From the NCBI GenBank assembly GCA_000711775.1, contig ARYC01000757.1, positions 57,522 through 121,521 of the forward strand: a stretch of 64,000 nucleotides of DNA, in the 5' to 3' direction. The notes beneath the pieces are model-generated. The model ran no database searches, was not told the DNA's origin, and was given only the letters and a program-made list of their open reading frames with translations. Position numbers and translations under genes: made by a program. Within the stretch, counting starts at the first letter, position 1. Each line of letters starts with the position of its first letter. Shown here in pieces: positions 23,402 through 36,094 of this stretch. This stretch comes from Oxytricha trifallax. Its lineage: Eukaryota > Ciliophora > Spirotrichea > Sporadotrichida > Oxytrichidae.

Positions 23402-23988
23402 TATTATTTATTTTTGGAGGGGAGATGTCAGAAATTTTGAATAGAGCTCTTATCAAATGATAAAAATTATATTCTTTTATAAAAAACTCAGATTGACTAA
23501 ATCATACTCAGTTTTAAATTTTTATTTTTTATTTAATTATTAAAACAAAGACATAGTTAATAAAAACTAACCTTCAGAGTCAACAAAGAAAAAAAATAAA
23601 TATTCTTCTTTTACAATACATGATTTATTTCCTTAAATCAAATCCCCATATTTATTTGCCTTTTTCTAGGTGATACTTTTTATTAAAAGTCTTCTTTTGA
23701 TTGATAACTTTGATCTTACATAGTTTGCTATCTATCTATCGAAGAATTTTAAAATCTACAACAAAGTAATATATTGAGGTAATAAATCTTACTCTTGAGA
23801 TTCTTTCATTTTATTTTCACAAATATTTTTGTAAATTTTTAGATTTAATTAACTCCTTGAATAGTTTCATAATGAATTGTAATAGTATATATCTCATTAT
23901 AATGACTAAAGTATACTATATCTTAAAGAAAATAGAAAAATATAAATTATTTATTAATAAAATGAATTATTATCAACTCATTGTTAAA
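23402..23988. other. AT-rich spacer between divergent genes
   Basis: Region between the CDF start (minus) and the next + gene. No protein-like frame seen; it should contain both promoters, but no motif could be singled out. Confidence 0.4.
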
Positions 23989-25523
23989 ATGACAGAAGAA
24001 CAAACAATAGAGGAGAAATTTTATGAGGACTTAAAATATATTCATGAAAAGCTAACTTCATAAAAATCAACCTTAAATTCTTTAACGAAATTCAAGCATT
24101 AAAAATACATCCTTCTCTCACAAGACTACTCTATAAATATTATATTTATGGGAACAGTGTATATCGCTATATTTTATTGAAATTTTACTCATAGCCTAGA
24201 AATAAATAATTAATAGAGAGTACAAATGAATTTAAGCTTTTTGGAAACACCGATTGCAATTTCATTTTCAAAATACTTTCATACATGCAAGCAATTAGCA
24301 ATATGAATAACTTATTGAAAGCACGATTAGTGAACAAAAAGGCTCAGCACTCTGTTGATGCGTATATAAACCAATTAAAAATTAAACACTAATATTCCCT
24401 TACAGTTATCAATTTTTTATAAGAGAAAAGTAAATTATTATGTATCTTTATTCAATTTCGAAAAATGAGTTAAAGAGTCATTTTACTAATTGAAAGTTTA
24501 CTTTCAATGTATATGCAGACATTTAAAGCTTTTCCAAAAATAACTTAGAAAATACCTGTTCTTGCTAAAATCTTAGTATAATTCAACAAATTAAATTAAC
24601 AGACTACTTCTCAATAGCAAATGTAATTATAGTAACTTTAAGCTAAAGAAGCTTTTACATATATAGCAACTTCCTAGACTTAAATTCCAAATAAAAGTTT
24701 ATTAATTTTTTAAAAATAATTAATTAGATATTACATAGTGTTTAATAATGATTAAGCTTGATTTTTTTATAAAGTTTGTCAATAGTGAATAATCTTTTGA
24801 AAATTGCGATATTAACCAACGATAAAGTTTTAATTAAAAACAGTTTAAAATAATTTGTCAAATTTATGAGAAATTGTAGAGCTTATAAGGAATATTTATA
24901 ATCCAAGAAACATTTGGAATTCTTTATTAAATGTAATTATAAAGTACTAAAAAGCAATAATTTTATTTATAATTAGAATTGACTGTAATAAGAGAACTGC
25001 TCACTTAATTTCACTTACTAGAATATACGATTAAAGTTGACTGTATAGAAAGTTTTAATTTTTTATTGAAAGAATTTAAAGTAAGCTATAAAGAGTCATT
25101 ATTTGAGACTAATGAAAAAGTAAAGTGCATGTTTAAGGTAATTATTGTAAATTATATCTTAAATTTTATGCGATTTAGGATAAAATTAATTATAAAAATG
25201 ATATAAAAGTAAAATTTTTTTATTTTATTACAATAACACTAATGGAAATATTCATATGCTGAAAGAAGTTTACAATTATTATCCTAAGCTTTATACTGAT
25301 TTATTGATTAGTTAAGCTTAAAAATATAAATTAAGTTTACCTTAATTTTTTGCAAGAAAGAGTAAATTAAAAATAATTAGTTAATTTGTAAAGCTGAGCA
25401 AAGCTTATTAATCCTTAACAATTAATCAAAATTCACTTAACAAAGCTTGTAAAATAACTGGATTATTATCAACATAATGCTAAGCAAAATAAAATGCTTA
25501 GATTTTATAATTAAAATATAGAA

Positions 25524-25540
<17 letters not shown>
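23989..25540 (+). CDS. Unknown helical Q-rich protein, several exons
   Basis: Starts at ATG 23989 (MTEEQTIEEKFYEDLKYIHE). The first stretch ends at TGA 24178-24180, so an intron or IES must intervene. A 166-codon open frame follows at 24262-24763 (SYMQAISNMNNLLKARLV, then a TTSQQQMQLQQLQAKEAF run). A 31-nt GT-AG intron near 24699-24729 joins TQIPNK to NITQCLIMIKLDFF in frame. The next exon reaches about 25138 (VKCMFK) before another donor, and a last segment at 25235-25525 reads GNIHMLKEVYNYYPKLYTD. No family recognised. It may be the 5' part of the ankyrin gene that follows, since only a (TA)n-containing 70 bp separates them. Confidence 0.5.

Positions 25541-25555
<15 letters not shown>
25527..25555. 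repeat. (TA)n microsatellite
   Basis: Simple dinucleotide run of about 14 TA units just upstream of the ankyrin ATG. Confidence 0.9.
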
Positions 25556-25561
<6 letters not shown>

Positions 25562-25596
25562 TCTTATACATATCTCTTAATATTTTTTATTATAAC

Positions 25597-27147
25597 ATGA
25601 AGCTTATTGAAGAATAGAAAGGCATTACTTGGATTAGATAAGATTTTAGAATTTTGAACAATCTCTTTGCTTTTGCAGTCTTAAATAAAAATTACTAAGT
25701 AGTCAGATATTTATAGAAATATGTAGATATACACAATCGAGATTACTAAAATAAGACGCCTCTAGAACTAGCTTGCAAGAATTATGATGGTTAAGATACA
25801 AATATGATTGAATTACTCTTGTCGTTTGAAAAATAAGAGTAAAGTTATATACAGTAAGATCCTATTTCTAGAAGCTGCTCAATAACATAAATGCTTAAGA
25901 AAGGGGTTCCCTATAATGTAATAAATTAAGCTATTTCATTATATAACAAGCAGGCTCTTGTATCTTACAAAAATAGAGAGGATAAAAATCTATTGCATTT
26001 AGCAATAAGATTCGATAACTTAGAATTAGTGCGAAATTTGCTGTCAAATTTTGGATCAAAATCGTTTTATGAAAGAGCAACTGATGGCACTTATCCAGCT
26101 TTAGAAGCATTAAAATCGTAAAATTTGGAAATCAGGCGAATAATTCACGACTATATTTAATACAAAGAAGTTCAAGAATTCATGGAGGAAGAGTTGAAAG
26201 TTGATCCAAGTATGCCTGAGAAGCTATTACTTCTCAAAAAGCAGCTATTCCCAAGCGGAGCTTAAATGATAGAACCTTATAGTTACAAAATTTAAGAAAT
26301 AACCAAAGCAAAAAGACAAAAATCTTTAGGAAAGCCCACTCTTGAAAACTTCGATAAATATGCTGAACATCTCGAATATAGGAGAATGACTGAAACAGAT
26401 AAAAAGAGAAGGATGTTGTTGCACAAAAATAACACCTTCATTAATTAAGGGGAGCCAATAATTGGAAATCACAAAAGATATGATAGTACAAAGCTAGGCT
26501 CAGATTTATCGAAAAACGATTCTGTTTTGGGCAAGTACGCTTCGAAAATTAATTTCGAAAAAAGACAATGCATTTTTCATTAGGATTAATATAAGACTCA
26601 TTTGAATTAAAGCTGCAGTTATTAATCATAAGATAACTTTTTTGAAAAGTACAAAAACCTAGCTCAAATTTATGAAGTTGTTTGTGATTCCAAAGATTAT
26701 GTAAATAAATAGTATTGCTTAAATATATGTAATAACAAAATTTAAAACTAAAGGGTAAAATAATTTTTTGCAGAACTAATGAAATTGATTTTAAAATAAG
26801 CGTTAAAGATTGATTTTTATAATGAAATAATATTGTCAAATTTTATACAAAATTAGGAAAAGCTAATATTATTTATTTTTATTAAATTTAAGCAATAGCT
26901 TCCAAAATTATCAACTAATCAACTTTATAGTAGTTCAAAATTTTTAGATAATGCTGATTTTAAACTCCCAAAAAGTTTAAAGATTCATGTGAAATCCAAT
27001 GCAAGTACTTTATCCTCCAGATAAAGATCACTAAATACTAGTTACTCACATAACAGAAAATAACAAAGCTCTATAAATTATATAAGGCATTTTACAGGCA
27101 ATTTTATTATTGATTCCATGGCTTAATTATATATTGAATTATAGTGA
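25597..27147 (+). CDS. Ankyrin-repeat-like protein, 516 aa, uninterrupted
   Basis: ATG 25597 to TGA 27145-27147, one open frame of 516 codons once TAA/TAG are read as Gln; this is the best proof of the genetic code in the window. N-terminal ankyrin-type helices: LNNLFAFAVLNKNYQVVRYL, NKTPLELACKNYDGQDTNMI, later NLLHLAIRFDNLELVRNLLS and GTYPALEALKSQN, i.e. about four degenerate repeats in residues 1-190. The second half is charged and low-complexity (KRQKSLGKPTLENFDKYAEH) and probably disordered. Ankyrin repeats bind protein partners; the partner is unknown. Translation was checked codon by codon and no IES or intron is needed. Confidence 0.85.
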
Positions 27148-27180
27148 ACTCCCATAAGCCCCTTAATCAAATAAAATAAT

Positions 27181-30100
27181 GGCTAGTATCCAATTTTACA
27201 TAAACAAAATGCTTGTAAAATAAGGGCCTTAAGAGACAGTAGATGAAATGCAAGAATATATAGTGCCTATTATAAACAGCTTGACTCAGTAAAAAGTTAA
27301 ATACAACGATTTAAATACCAATATGTCCCTGGATCCTAATAAAATGACTATATCCTAGAAAAAAGAGTATGAAAATCATAAGAAATAAAAAAATAAAGTT
27401 TTCAAGTAACTAGCCAAGGATTATAGCAATAAACTTAAAACTCATTATTGTAGGAATACATTTGATTTGGGAAAATAATTTATAATTAATTAATTAATTA
27501 AAATATTAAATTAGTGCAGTTAATTTCTGGAAACCCTGACAATATGGTACTTGTTCGATAGAGAATTCAAAATCAGCTGGACTTTACTATTGGTGGTACC
27601 CCTCTATCACATCGTAGAAGCAAGATAACTTGACTTTAATTTTGGCATTAAATTTAACTAAACAAATCACCAAAAATTAAACTCAATTTATCTCACTCCT
27701 ACGATGCGATAGAGGGGTACCGCCAATAGCAAAGTCCAGCTAATTTTGAATTCTCTATCGAACAAGTACCATATTGTCAAGGTTTCCAGAAAGTTAACTG
27801 CCACTAATTTAATTTTTTAATTAATTAATTATAAATTATTTTCCCATATCAAATGTATTCCTACAATAATAAGCTAAGAAAACTTTGAACTAGGACTAGA
27901 ATGATGTTGATAGGTTACTTACTAAGTCCCCTGGTTTTAATTTTTATAAATTATAGCATATATAACCCCTGGTAAGAAAAAAACACATCATAGGAGAACT
28001 CAATCCAAGAATTCGAACTAATCCATTGACAAAACTGAAAAGCAAAGTTCTTAAAATACAACCATAATTTAGAATAATTCAAAAATAATTGAAAACAACG
28101 AAGGTGGATTTACTGCCGAATTAAATAAGTAAAAAACAAAAATTTTGATTAACTAGCTTGATTATTAATTTTTCATCTTATTTTGAGTTTTATGATTAAA
28201 ATGAGAGCTAACCTAGCAGTCCATAGAAGCTAAGTAGATTAAGTAGTAATAATTAATAAAAAAGAGCTTTAACCGGTTAAAATACTGGTCAAAACTCAAG
28301 TCGAGGAAACTCTGAATCGTCCCCTAAAACCCTTAAAATAAAGACGTCTTCCACTCCCAAAAATATATACATTTTATCTCCAAATCTAATTCAGAATAAG
28401 TCTACAATTAAAATTCCTGCTTCATAAACTAAACAATCTTCTGGTCCAAAATCATTTGTAATTAAGTCTAAAATCCAGAGATAAGTCTCAATGAAAAGTA
28501 AAATAAGTCCCACTCCTAAATCCTAAGCAGGCGGAGTTATTTAGCATAAAGTTCCTTAATTCTTGAGAAGAAGCACCATTACTCCTTAAGCTTTAAATAA
28601 TGTCAGATTGAATTTAAGAGCGATAAGGATGGGAAAGTCTGGGTCCTCTGAGTAATTTTCGTCTGGGAGAGATTCTAATAAAAATGGAGAAAAATCTACT
28701 TCTACAGATCGAAATAAGGGAGATAGAGGAAGAAACAAAGTAAGAGTCATAATTAAAGCTTTATAAAAACTCAATGAAATATAAATTTAGAACTTTTTTT
28801 CTTATTTATTTAATTTATCTCATGCTAAACTTATCATCATAAAATTTATCAGAGTTTCAGCACAATTAAAAGCATCAAAAAAGCTCGTACAGATCTTTAG
28901 AAGAAATTGAGCAACCTCTGGACTCAGAGAGAAATGATGTTGTGCTGCAGCTAGGAAACTTAGATAAATTGCAAGAATAATATATGGAACTTAATAAAAT
29001 AGATGAAGTGTCATAGTTGCTTGAGTCTGGTAGTCCATAGATATCACCTAAAATTAGGAATCACCTTCAAAATTATTCGAGCTTAAATATAACTTAAATA
29101 ATTCATAATATTTAGTCTGAATACATTTAACCTTTTTCATATCTCTCATATTTTAAAATAAGAGCGATAACTATCAAAGCAATTAAGCTCCTCCTTCAAA
29201 ATTTTTAAGGCTCATAAAAGCAGATAGTATATATACTGATGCTGAGCTTAATGAAGACGAAATACTCGCAAGTCCACCTTAGGTTTAAGAATATGACGAT
29301 TCTCAGGATAATTAAATCATTGATATAGAGCAGAAAAATCGCTCTAAAGTAAACCCATATATTACTCCAAAACTAGACGATAAAAATCCATTGCCTGTTC
29401 ATCATCACATAAAAAACATAGTATCTGATTAATGCCTTAAATCTTCAGCTGTTTTAGAAAATACACAGTAATTTACTTTTCTACGGGAAAACGAAGAGGA
29501 TGTCCTTAATAACAATAACGGGTTTAATGAGGCTTCTTAGATCATATAACACTTGAAAAATTAGCAAAAATTGAATTATAATCTTTCAAATAAACAATTA
29601 CAATTCTCACCATAATCTTAAAATATAAGACAGTTGTAACCTGTGGGATCAAGAAGTGCGATTAATTAAGACTCAAATAAAAATTAAACTTAATAGTAAG
29701 CTATAACAGATGATTATAAATCTATGTTTAGTGGGATGAGTTCTAACATTTAATAGAAACCAGAAGTTAAGTCTTACATTAAAAACAAAATTCCCAATAC
29801 TTAACAAATCAAGAATAGTATCGGAGGGCTTTTACCTCCTTATTATCCAAATAAACATCTTAGACGTGGAAGTAATGATTAGTAAAATTAAATTTTTTTT
29901 CAGTTCTAAAAATGATTATAATAAGAATTCCCTTTTTTATTTGTTAGATCAAAGTAGTCCAATAATCAATTAGCATAACATGTTTATTCCTCAGAAGTTA
30001 CTACATACTTCAGAAAGTTTCCGTTTCAATAAGTATAGATACAAAGATGAAGAAGAGGCAAAGAAAATTTAAAAAGTCGTTTAAAATGTAAATATAATCA

Positions 30101-31742
30101 GATATTTGAAAGGTTCACCCTTGAGATTATATCCCGAACTATTTCAATCAAATTAATCAATAAAAATTTAATTTACGTTAAGAAATTCCTATTTTCTCAT
30201 ACTTATTTAAATTTATAGTAAATAGTAAAAGCAAAGGATAGGCACATCTCTTGGTACAACCCCAAAATCCCCTTTTAATTTCTTGAAAGAGAATTCAAGC
30301 TTATTAAAAACTTAGAATTATAGCATTAAACATTCTTTTAATAGAAGCTAAAAAAGATAGCAGGAACATAAAAATAGTATAATGTCATAGAAAGAGAATT
30401 TCAATAATAGAAAGAAATCAATTATTTAGAAAAATATGACTACTTTTAAATAAGAAAATCAAAAAATTATTAAGATTTAGCAATAAAACAAGAATCTTTA
30501 ATTTTCTTTGTAAAAATTTAATAAATATTTATTATTAATTTAAATAAGGTCTGGCTCTTGGCAAAGCTTCGCAATATTAGATAATTTAACATGATGTGAA
30601 ACCATTTAAATTAAAACATATAAAATTATAAGCAAATCCTCAAGATACTATTTTTGGCAACTTCTAGTCTGAAAAATAAATAAAGAGTAATTTTAACTAT
30701 GATTATGATATACATCATTTCCCACCTAATAATTCTAATGCAATCTTATCCCCATAAAATAACATAAATATCAGGAATGAAGAAGGAATTTAAGATAGTC
30801 AAAGAATGATTCAGTCATCTCAATCAAACTTAAATTCTTAAATTGGTAAACCAAAATACAAGCAATCCTTCAATAATTATTAGGAGTAAAAAGATTAATT
30901 CTAAGCGACTTTTGGAGATATGGCGAAGCAATAGTTCTATAAATTATAAATTGAAGAGTTAAGAAATTCTCAAAGCGATTTGGATCATTAAAATAATACA
31001 GGCAGAATTTAAACTGAGTAATAAGTAAGAAGCAGAGGAGACGACTCTAATACAAACAAGCATTTATATTTATACAAGAAAAATATGAGATTACACTCTG
31101 ATTTGTCGAACAACAATAATAACAGAGATTCTACTATTCAATTGAAAAATAGCTTAAATACTTAGAGTAATAACTATGGGAGAAATTAATTAAGAAATTT
31201 ATCGCAAGGTGATTCTTTTAATATGAACTAGGGTCATAATTTAAAGAGCTCTATTGAAAATTACAAAACAATATCGTTTATTCGTATAAGATAAACAATA
31301 ATAGATTTTTTAATTAATTCATATATTTTTTGAATTGATCTATTACCAATTTGCAAAATCAAAAATCCTCTGATTCATAAAAACTCTTAAACTACCAAAA
31401 CCCATATTAGAAGTATGACACTTTGAAATTAAACAGAGAAAATAGTTAGCAGTCCTCTGTCTCCCCTAAAAACTCAAATAATGCTTCGATAGTCCACGAA
31501 GTCAACAATGATTAATATGAGCTGCTAAATAACACTCATGAGAAAATATTTGCATAATTATTTACATTTTTAAATTTATATAATAAATTGAATAAAATTT
31601 GAAAATGTTAGACACTTTACATGCTCATCCAAATATGAAGACAATATTGAATAAAGAAAAAAGTTACTATAAAAAATTGAAAAATTCAGAAATTAATGTC
31701 CCTGTTATGCTTAATAGAGAAATGAAAAAGATTTAAAATTGA
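27181..31742 (+). CDS. Q/N/S-rich protein gene, multi-exon, with an element in its coding sequence
   Basis: Starts at ATG 27181 (MASIQFYINKMLVKQGPQET). The frame reaches the palindromic element at 27448; skipping it with one TA gives KLKTHQQAKKTLNQDQNDVD in frame. A short 23-nt GT-AG intron then joins SPAYITPGKKKTHHR. Later exons: 28215-28790 (SSTPKNIYILSPNLIQ, basic/Ser-rich), 28850-29110, 29163-29890 (NYNLSNKQLQFSPQSQN), 29915-30500, 30545-31290 (YDIHHFPPNNSNAILSPQNN), about 31380-31600 and the last one ending at TGA 31740-31742 (PVMLNREMKKIQN). Introns such as the one starting at 29115 (ending ATAAG before 29163) restore frame. No domain recognised; likely a large disordered scaffold. Whether it is one gene or two is uncertain. 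Confidence 0.6.
27448..27866. mobile_element. TA-flanked palindromic element, copy 3 (in an ORF)
   Basis: 419-bp palindrome with ends TTGTAGGAATAC and GTATTCCTACAA, TA at 27446-27447 and 27867-27868. It interrupts coding sequence; excision leaving one TA restores the frame (ACT CAT TAA TAA GCT AAG). It is therefore positioned exactly like an IES with a 2-bp TA pointer. Confidence 0.9.
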
Positions 31743-31901
31743 TTTTTAATTTCTATTATATTTTTATCAATTTCTTAACTATATTAATATCTATTATTAA
31801 TTTGTAACTTACTATACAATTCATTATTATGCAGATGATTAAATTGTTTAAATGAATTAAAGTAAATAATATTTGTTAGTATTTATAGAATATATTATTA
31901 A

Positions 31902-33167
31902 TGTCTTTTTTTGAGGACTTAAAATCACCGCAAAGACAGATAGTAGTTGACCTTGAGATAAGTCATTCGCATGAAATAACTAATCAGAGATATGGACTTC
32001 TGGACATAGGCAAAGCTTCGTATAATAGATAGGAGGAGTTATTGCAGAAGAGACGATTGAAGTATTTCATTCTTTAATCATGATAAATTTAAATTTAATT
32101 TGGTATAAAAATGATTGTTAAATGTACTTACTTTAACATCTATCATGTTTTGGCAAATTTTAATAACAATTTTCAATTGAAAGCAAATTTTTTTTAAATT
32201 GACGTATTTCATTCTCAAATTGAAGCGAATAGCTTAAGTTTTGCTTGCATTTTCCCTATTCATAATTTTGAATGATTGCGTAGGCCTCTCATCAACCCCT
32301 TTTTATCTACCTTAAGTCGGATGCAAGACTTTAGAGCCAAATTAAGTGTGTAACAAACTTAAGAATTTAAGTTCAGCAATTTACATAATTGAGATGATTG
32401 GAGGATTTATGCTAAGTGTGCAGGCGAGTGGGCTTTACTACTTGATTGATAATAAGGGAAGTTCATTAGCTGCAAATAAAATAAGAAATTTAACAAGAGC
32501 ATTTTTAATTTTGTACTCACTAATAGTAGGAATAAGAGTAATACTTTGGTTTAGACTAATTTCATGGGCTGAGGACAATATATAAAATGGGATATAGGAA
32601 TCTAATTTTGGAGTGTTTCTGGGCAACTTTGCTGAATCTACACATTGTCAAATTCTACTCACACTATTGATAATGTTATTGATATTTAGCTGCTTCACAC
32701 TATCCATCATATCGGTTTTAATAGTGATTTTGATAATAAACATTATTTTTAAAGTCTATTTTTGAGCTAGTGACTCTAATACTTTCTTAAACACCTTTAT
32801 TAGTACAAATAATAGAATCATTTTTCATTAAAATTTAGAATCGGTTAGATTCATATCAATAATAGACGAAATACAAATAAACAAAACTTAATATAAACTA
32901 ACCTACTTCGGACTACCTGCAGCCCTGGGATTTGGTTAAATAAAACAAAGATAATAAAATAGTTAAAATGGTAATTTGAAGTTGTCCAATGCATTTGGGT
33001 AAATGAATAACGACCTGCAAATGTCGCTAATTAGTGGACGTCCTAGTAAATTAATTGATAATGAGAGTAGCTTAATTATCAAATTTCTCTAATTAATCAA
33101 GAGTTAAATTACTAAATTTTACTTGTACTTATCACACTATTTTATGCAATACATAGTAGCATATTGA
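31902..33167 (+). CDS. Multi-pass membrane protein, unknown family
   Basis: ATG 31902 (MSFFEDLKSPQRQIVVDLE). The frame continues only after removing the IES at 32062-32203 (pointer GTATTTCATTCT), giving RRLKYFILKLKRIAQVLLAF. Four hydrophobic segments follow: VLLAFSLFIILNDC, YIIEMIGGFMLSVQASGLYY, AFLILYSLIVGIRVILWF and a long one ILLTLLIMLLIFSCF...IINIIF. A TGA at 32763-32765 (after FKVYF) ends the first frame, but the same frame continues with protein-like sequence (ASDSNTFLNTFISTNNRI, LTYFGLPAALGFGQ, SNAFGQMNNDLQMSLISGRP) to TGA 33165-33167. Either the true stop is 32763 or a small unseen intron/IES removes it. No family recognised. Confidence 0.6.
32062..32203. other. IES, pointer GTATTTCATTCT
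   Basis: 12-bp direct repeat at 32062-32073 and 32204-32215 bounding AT-rich sequence; removing one copy plus the interval keeps the membrane-protein frame open. Confidence 0.88.
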
Positions 33168-33769
33168 GAAATTCTCACGATGAAAGCAGTAGTAAGTAGT
33201 TTTTTTCATAAGCTACTGGCCATTTCAATAATGTTATTTTAAATTCTTTTATATAAGATTCACTTATCTAATTTTAATTTTAAACCAATTTATTATGTCA
33301 AATGAGAACTAGGAAGTAGGAATCCTGTAACTAAATTCGAAAACAAGAAAAAAACTACAACTCATTAACTAATAAATTCTAATTGTATTTTTGTAAATAT
33401 CGTGTTTAATAAATACTAACTTAATTTTAATTTACATTTAACTGTTCTAGTATACTTATTTTTAATTCTTATCTTATAAACACATGATAATTATTTTTAA
33501 AAATATATAGGATTAAAATAATTTTCAACTATAGAAATATATTATTTTCTATGATCTATTATGATCCAAGACACTATATATTTTCAACATACTATTCACT
33601 TTAATTTATAAATCATGCAGTTTTACATATATTTATTATAAATTTACATTATTTTTAATTATGTAAATTTCTTAGAAATTTAGTCTAATTAGAATGATTA
33701 TTCTTTAATTAATACATTTAAAATTATGCAGTTTACAGCTCATTTATTTTCTAATGAACAACTTCTTTT
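33168..33769. other. AT-rich spacer between convergent genes
   Basis: No protein-like frame or repeats seen. Confidence 0.5.
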
Positions 33770-35331
33770 TCAAGGGAACTCATAACTAAGGGGAAGTACA
33801 TTGGCTTTAATGACCACTTCGCCGAGTCCACCACCTTAGTTATATTTATGAACTGAGGGTAGAATAATCAAGCATTCCTCGTTTGATTTTATGAATCCAT
33901 CTAGAGAGTCAAACTTGCAAATCAATTATATAAACAACCATTGATTAAGAAATTGTTGGTACTTTAAATGGAGTTAATTTATTAAAATACACTTGAACTG
34001 GTTGAATTGAACTTTCTCTCCAATGCGCTTCATGTCAAAGACAATTGGTGGATCACTAATCATCATCTGGAAAGCCACTTCACCAATTTTCTTGACGAAG
34101 TCATTGATTGCCTGATTAATATGTTTCTACTCATCACCAATACTAAGAGACTTTTGCACAGCTTGCATTATTTACTCAGTGACTGCAACTGGCATTATTC
34201 TATTTATTCCTTAAAAATCACAAGGACTATAACAAACATGTTGAATATTTCTGTTTTTAGAGTCTAAATCATACTTATGAGATAATAAGTGTTATAATTG
34301 AATAAAAGGCAAACAACTCATATGAATAGCTTTCCAATTAGATTAGTAGGTTTTCCTAAGTACATTTACTATGGGTCCCTCTAGTTAGTTCATTTTAGTG
34401 ACATTCTTGAGTATAGTCTCCAGAGGATGGAAATGCTTTTCAATTACCTCAATGACTATGGGAAGAGTATTCTAGAAAAAGAACACCACACCGTCGAGGT
34501 TGAGCTCTGGACACAACAAATCGAAGAACACGTCCTAGCAGTCGCACTTGTAGAATTCAGAAACTATGTTCGACATTTCGTTTTGCATAGGGAAAGCGGA
34601 GGATGTGTTGGAGAAACAGGGAACCATTTGTCTGATGTTAGACTGTAATTGAAGACATTCCTCTTATAAATCTTTATTTTCTTGTTTAAATATCATAAAA
34701 ATATATGAAACTAATTTTGTAATCTGATTAAAGAGAGTTAAATTGTAATTTATTGTTTATATCATGATAAATAGTCTTATTTTGAAAGATTTTATCATGA
34801 ATTTTCCTTCAATAATCCGATACTAAATTTAATTGCCAATCATAAATTATTTCTTGTTTAAATTGATCTCTTTCCTTGCGTACATTGACAAACTTCTGCG
34901 TTATAACTTTCAATTTATCTTTAGTTTCTGCTAGCTCTTTTTACAACTCAATCATAGACATGGAAGCGATATTGCTAGAGATCTAAATGGGCAGATTCTC
35001 ATCTGAAATTACGTTATTTTTTGACTGATTGTTACCTAAGACTTCGGGTTAGGTTTATTATTGCCAAAAACATCATAAAATATACTTATTTTTTAATAAT
35101 ATTCATAAACTGATTGATAGTTTTTATATTAACATAACAAAAAAGGGTATTTGGAGTACTAAATTTATAATATGGTATCATTTCCTTAAGAAAGTATAAA
35201 TAATTAATTTTTTTATAATATTGAGATAGGGAATTAGCAGATGAAGAATTTGAGGTTTGAAGTTATGAGCTACTGGATCCAAAAGTATTTGAAGAGGCTC
35301 CTGCACCCAAACCAAGAGGGGATTTAGACAT
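33770..35331 (-). CDS. MIEAP (mitochondria-eating protein)-like coiled-coil protein
   Basis: ATG 35331-35329 (MSKSPLGLGAGASSNTFGSS), a Ser-rich start. After IES 35104-35220 and a 44-nt intron the frame gives a coiled coil (IELQKELAETKDKLKVITQK, FVNVRKERDQFKQE). IES 34691-34862 is then removed and the last segment is one open frame to TGA 33772-33770. Its C-terminal domain has KKIGEVAFQMMISDPPIVFD then SLDGFIKSNEECLIILPSVH and GGGLGEVVIKANVLP. This matches the pattern of the MIEAP/SPATA18 C-terminal domain (W/F-M-QDPP ... VWPALL ... GGPLLxKGVA). In animals that protein acts in mitochondrial quality control; in ciliates the role is unknown. The call rests on eye-read motif order. Confidence 0.5.
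34691..34862. other. IES, pointer TTTCTTGTTTAAA
   Basis: 13-bp repeat at 34678-34690 and 34850-34862. Excision joins (minus strand) FKQE to NKDLQEECLQLQSN in frame. Confidence 0.88.
35104..35220. other. IES, pointer ATAATATT
   Basis: 8-bp repeat at 35096-35103 and 35213-35220. Excision plus a 44-nt GT-AG intron joins SANSLSQYYQK to IILGNNQSKNN in frame on the minus strand. Confidence 0.65.
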
Positions 35332-36094
35332 GACATCCTAATTCTATTATAGTCTACTATTACTGTTTATTATTTTACTTTATAAGCAAAAGTCTTATAT
35401 CATTTATTTGATTTGAATTTTTCACACACTCTTTTACTTTGATATATGATATTTTCAACTATTTTTATAAATCAATCATTCTAAATGTGTGTATTTACTT
35501 TTTCTTAAATATATTTACTGTATATAGGGCTGCTGTCTTATCTGGAAGAAATAGTAGAGGCGGCTGATGAACCGATAGACTGACTTCTATAGTAAATTAT
35601 GAGTAAAAAATAAGGGGAATAATTGCGTTGTATAATTATGAAATACACTTACATCAACATTTTTATTTAAATTCTTTTCTTCTTACCTAAATCAAATTAA
35701 ACAAATTATATATTCGTTGTTTCAAATTAATAATAGTATTGCTAAAATTTAATAGTTAAAAGAATTATAAAGAAGTTTTAAAATCATGAAATATTTTGTT
35801 CTAATTTATGAAATAATTTCTACTATTAAATTATAAGTAAACTTAAATATAGTTTATATAAGAATATTTAATATAAAAGTAAACACCAAATCTTACAAAT
35901 TCATTATAAATTTATGTTTTATATTATTTTTTACAATTGCAACAATATGATTAATATATTGATATTACATTAATGAGATCCAGGACTATTATATGAATGG
36001 ACTCTACTATTAATATTTAAGAATTGAAATTTTAAAATTAATTGAATTTGAAAAATATTAAAAGTTTCAAACAAGTTTAACAACAATCACTAAA
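35332..36094. other. Spacer between divergent genes
   Basis: Head-to-head intergenic region. A mid-GC patch at 35526-35600 can be read as a short + ORF (35485-35581, LLSYLEEIVEAADEPID) but is too short to call. The rest is AT-rich. Confidence 0.4.

Noticed and set aside
26549-26839. 96-codon minus ORF
   Set aside because: Antisense to the uninterrupted ankyrin gene.
34007-34648. Two + strand ORFs (86 and 73 codons)
   Set aside because: Shadows of the minus-strand MIEAP-like gene, which has a continuous frame and pointer-supported joins.
35485-35600. Possible short + ORF or snoRNA-like patch (CTGATGA, CTGA)
   Set aside because: ORF too short, and the box-like motifs have wrong spacing and a non-matching first base for box C.
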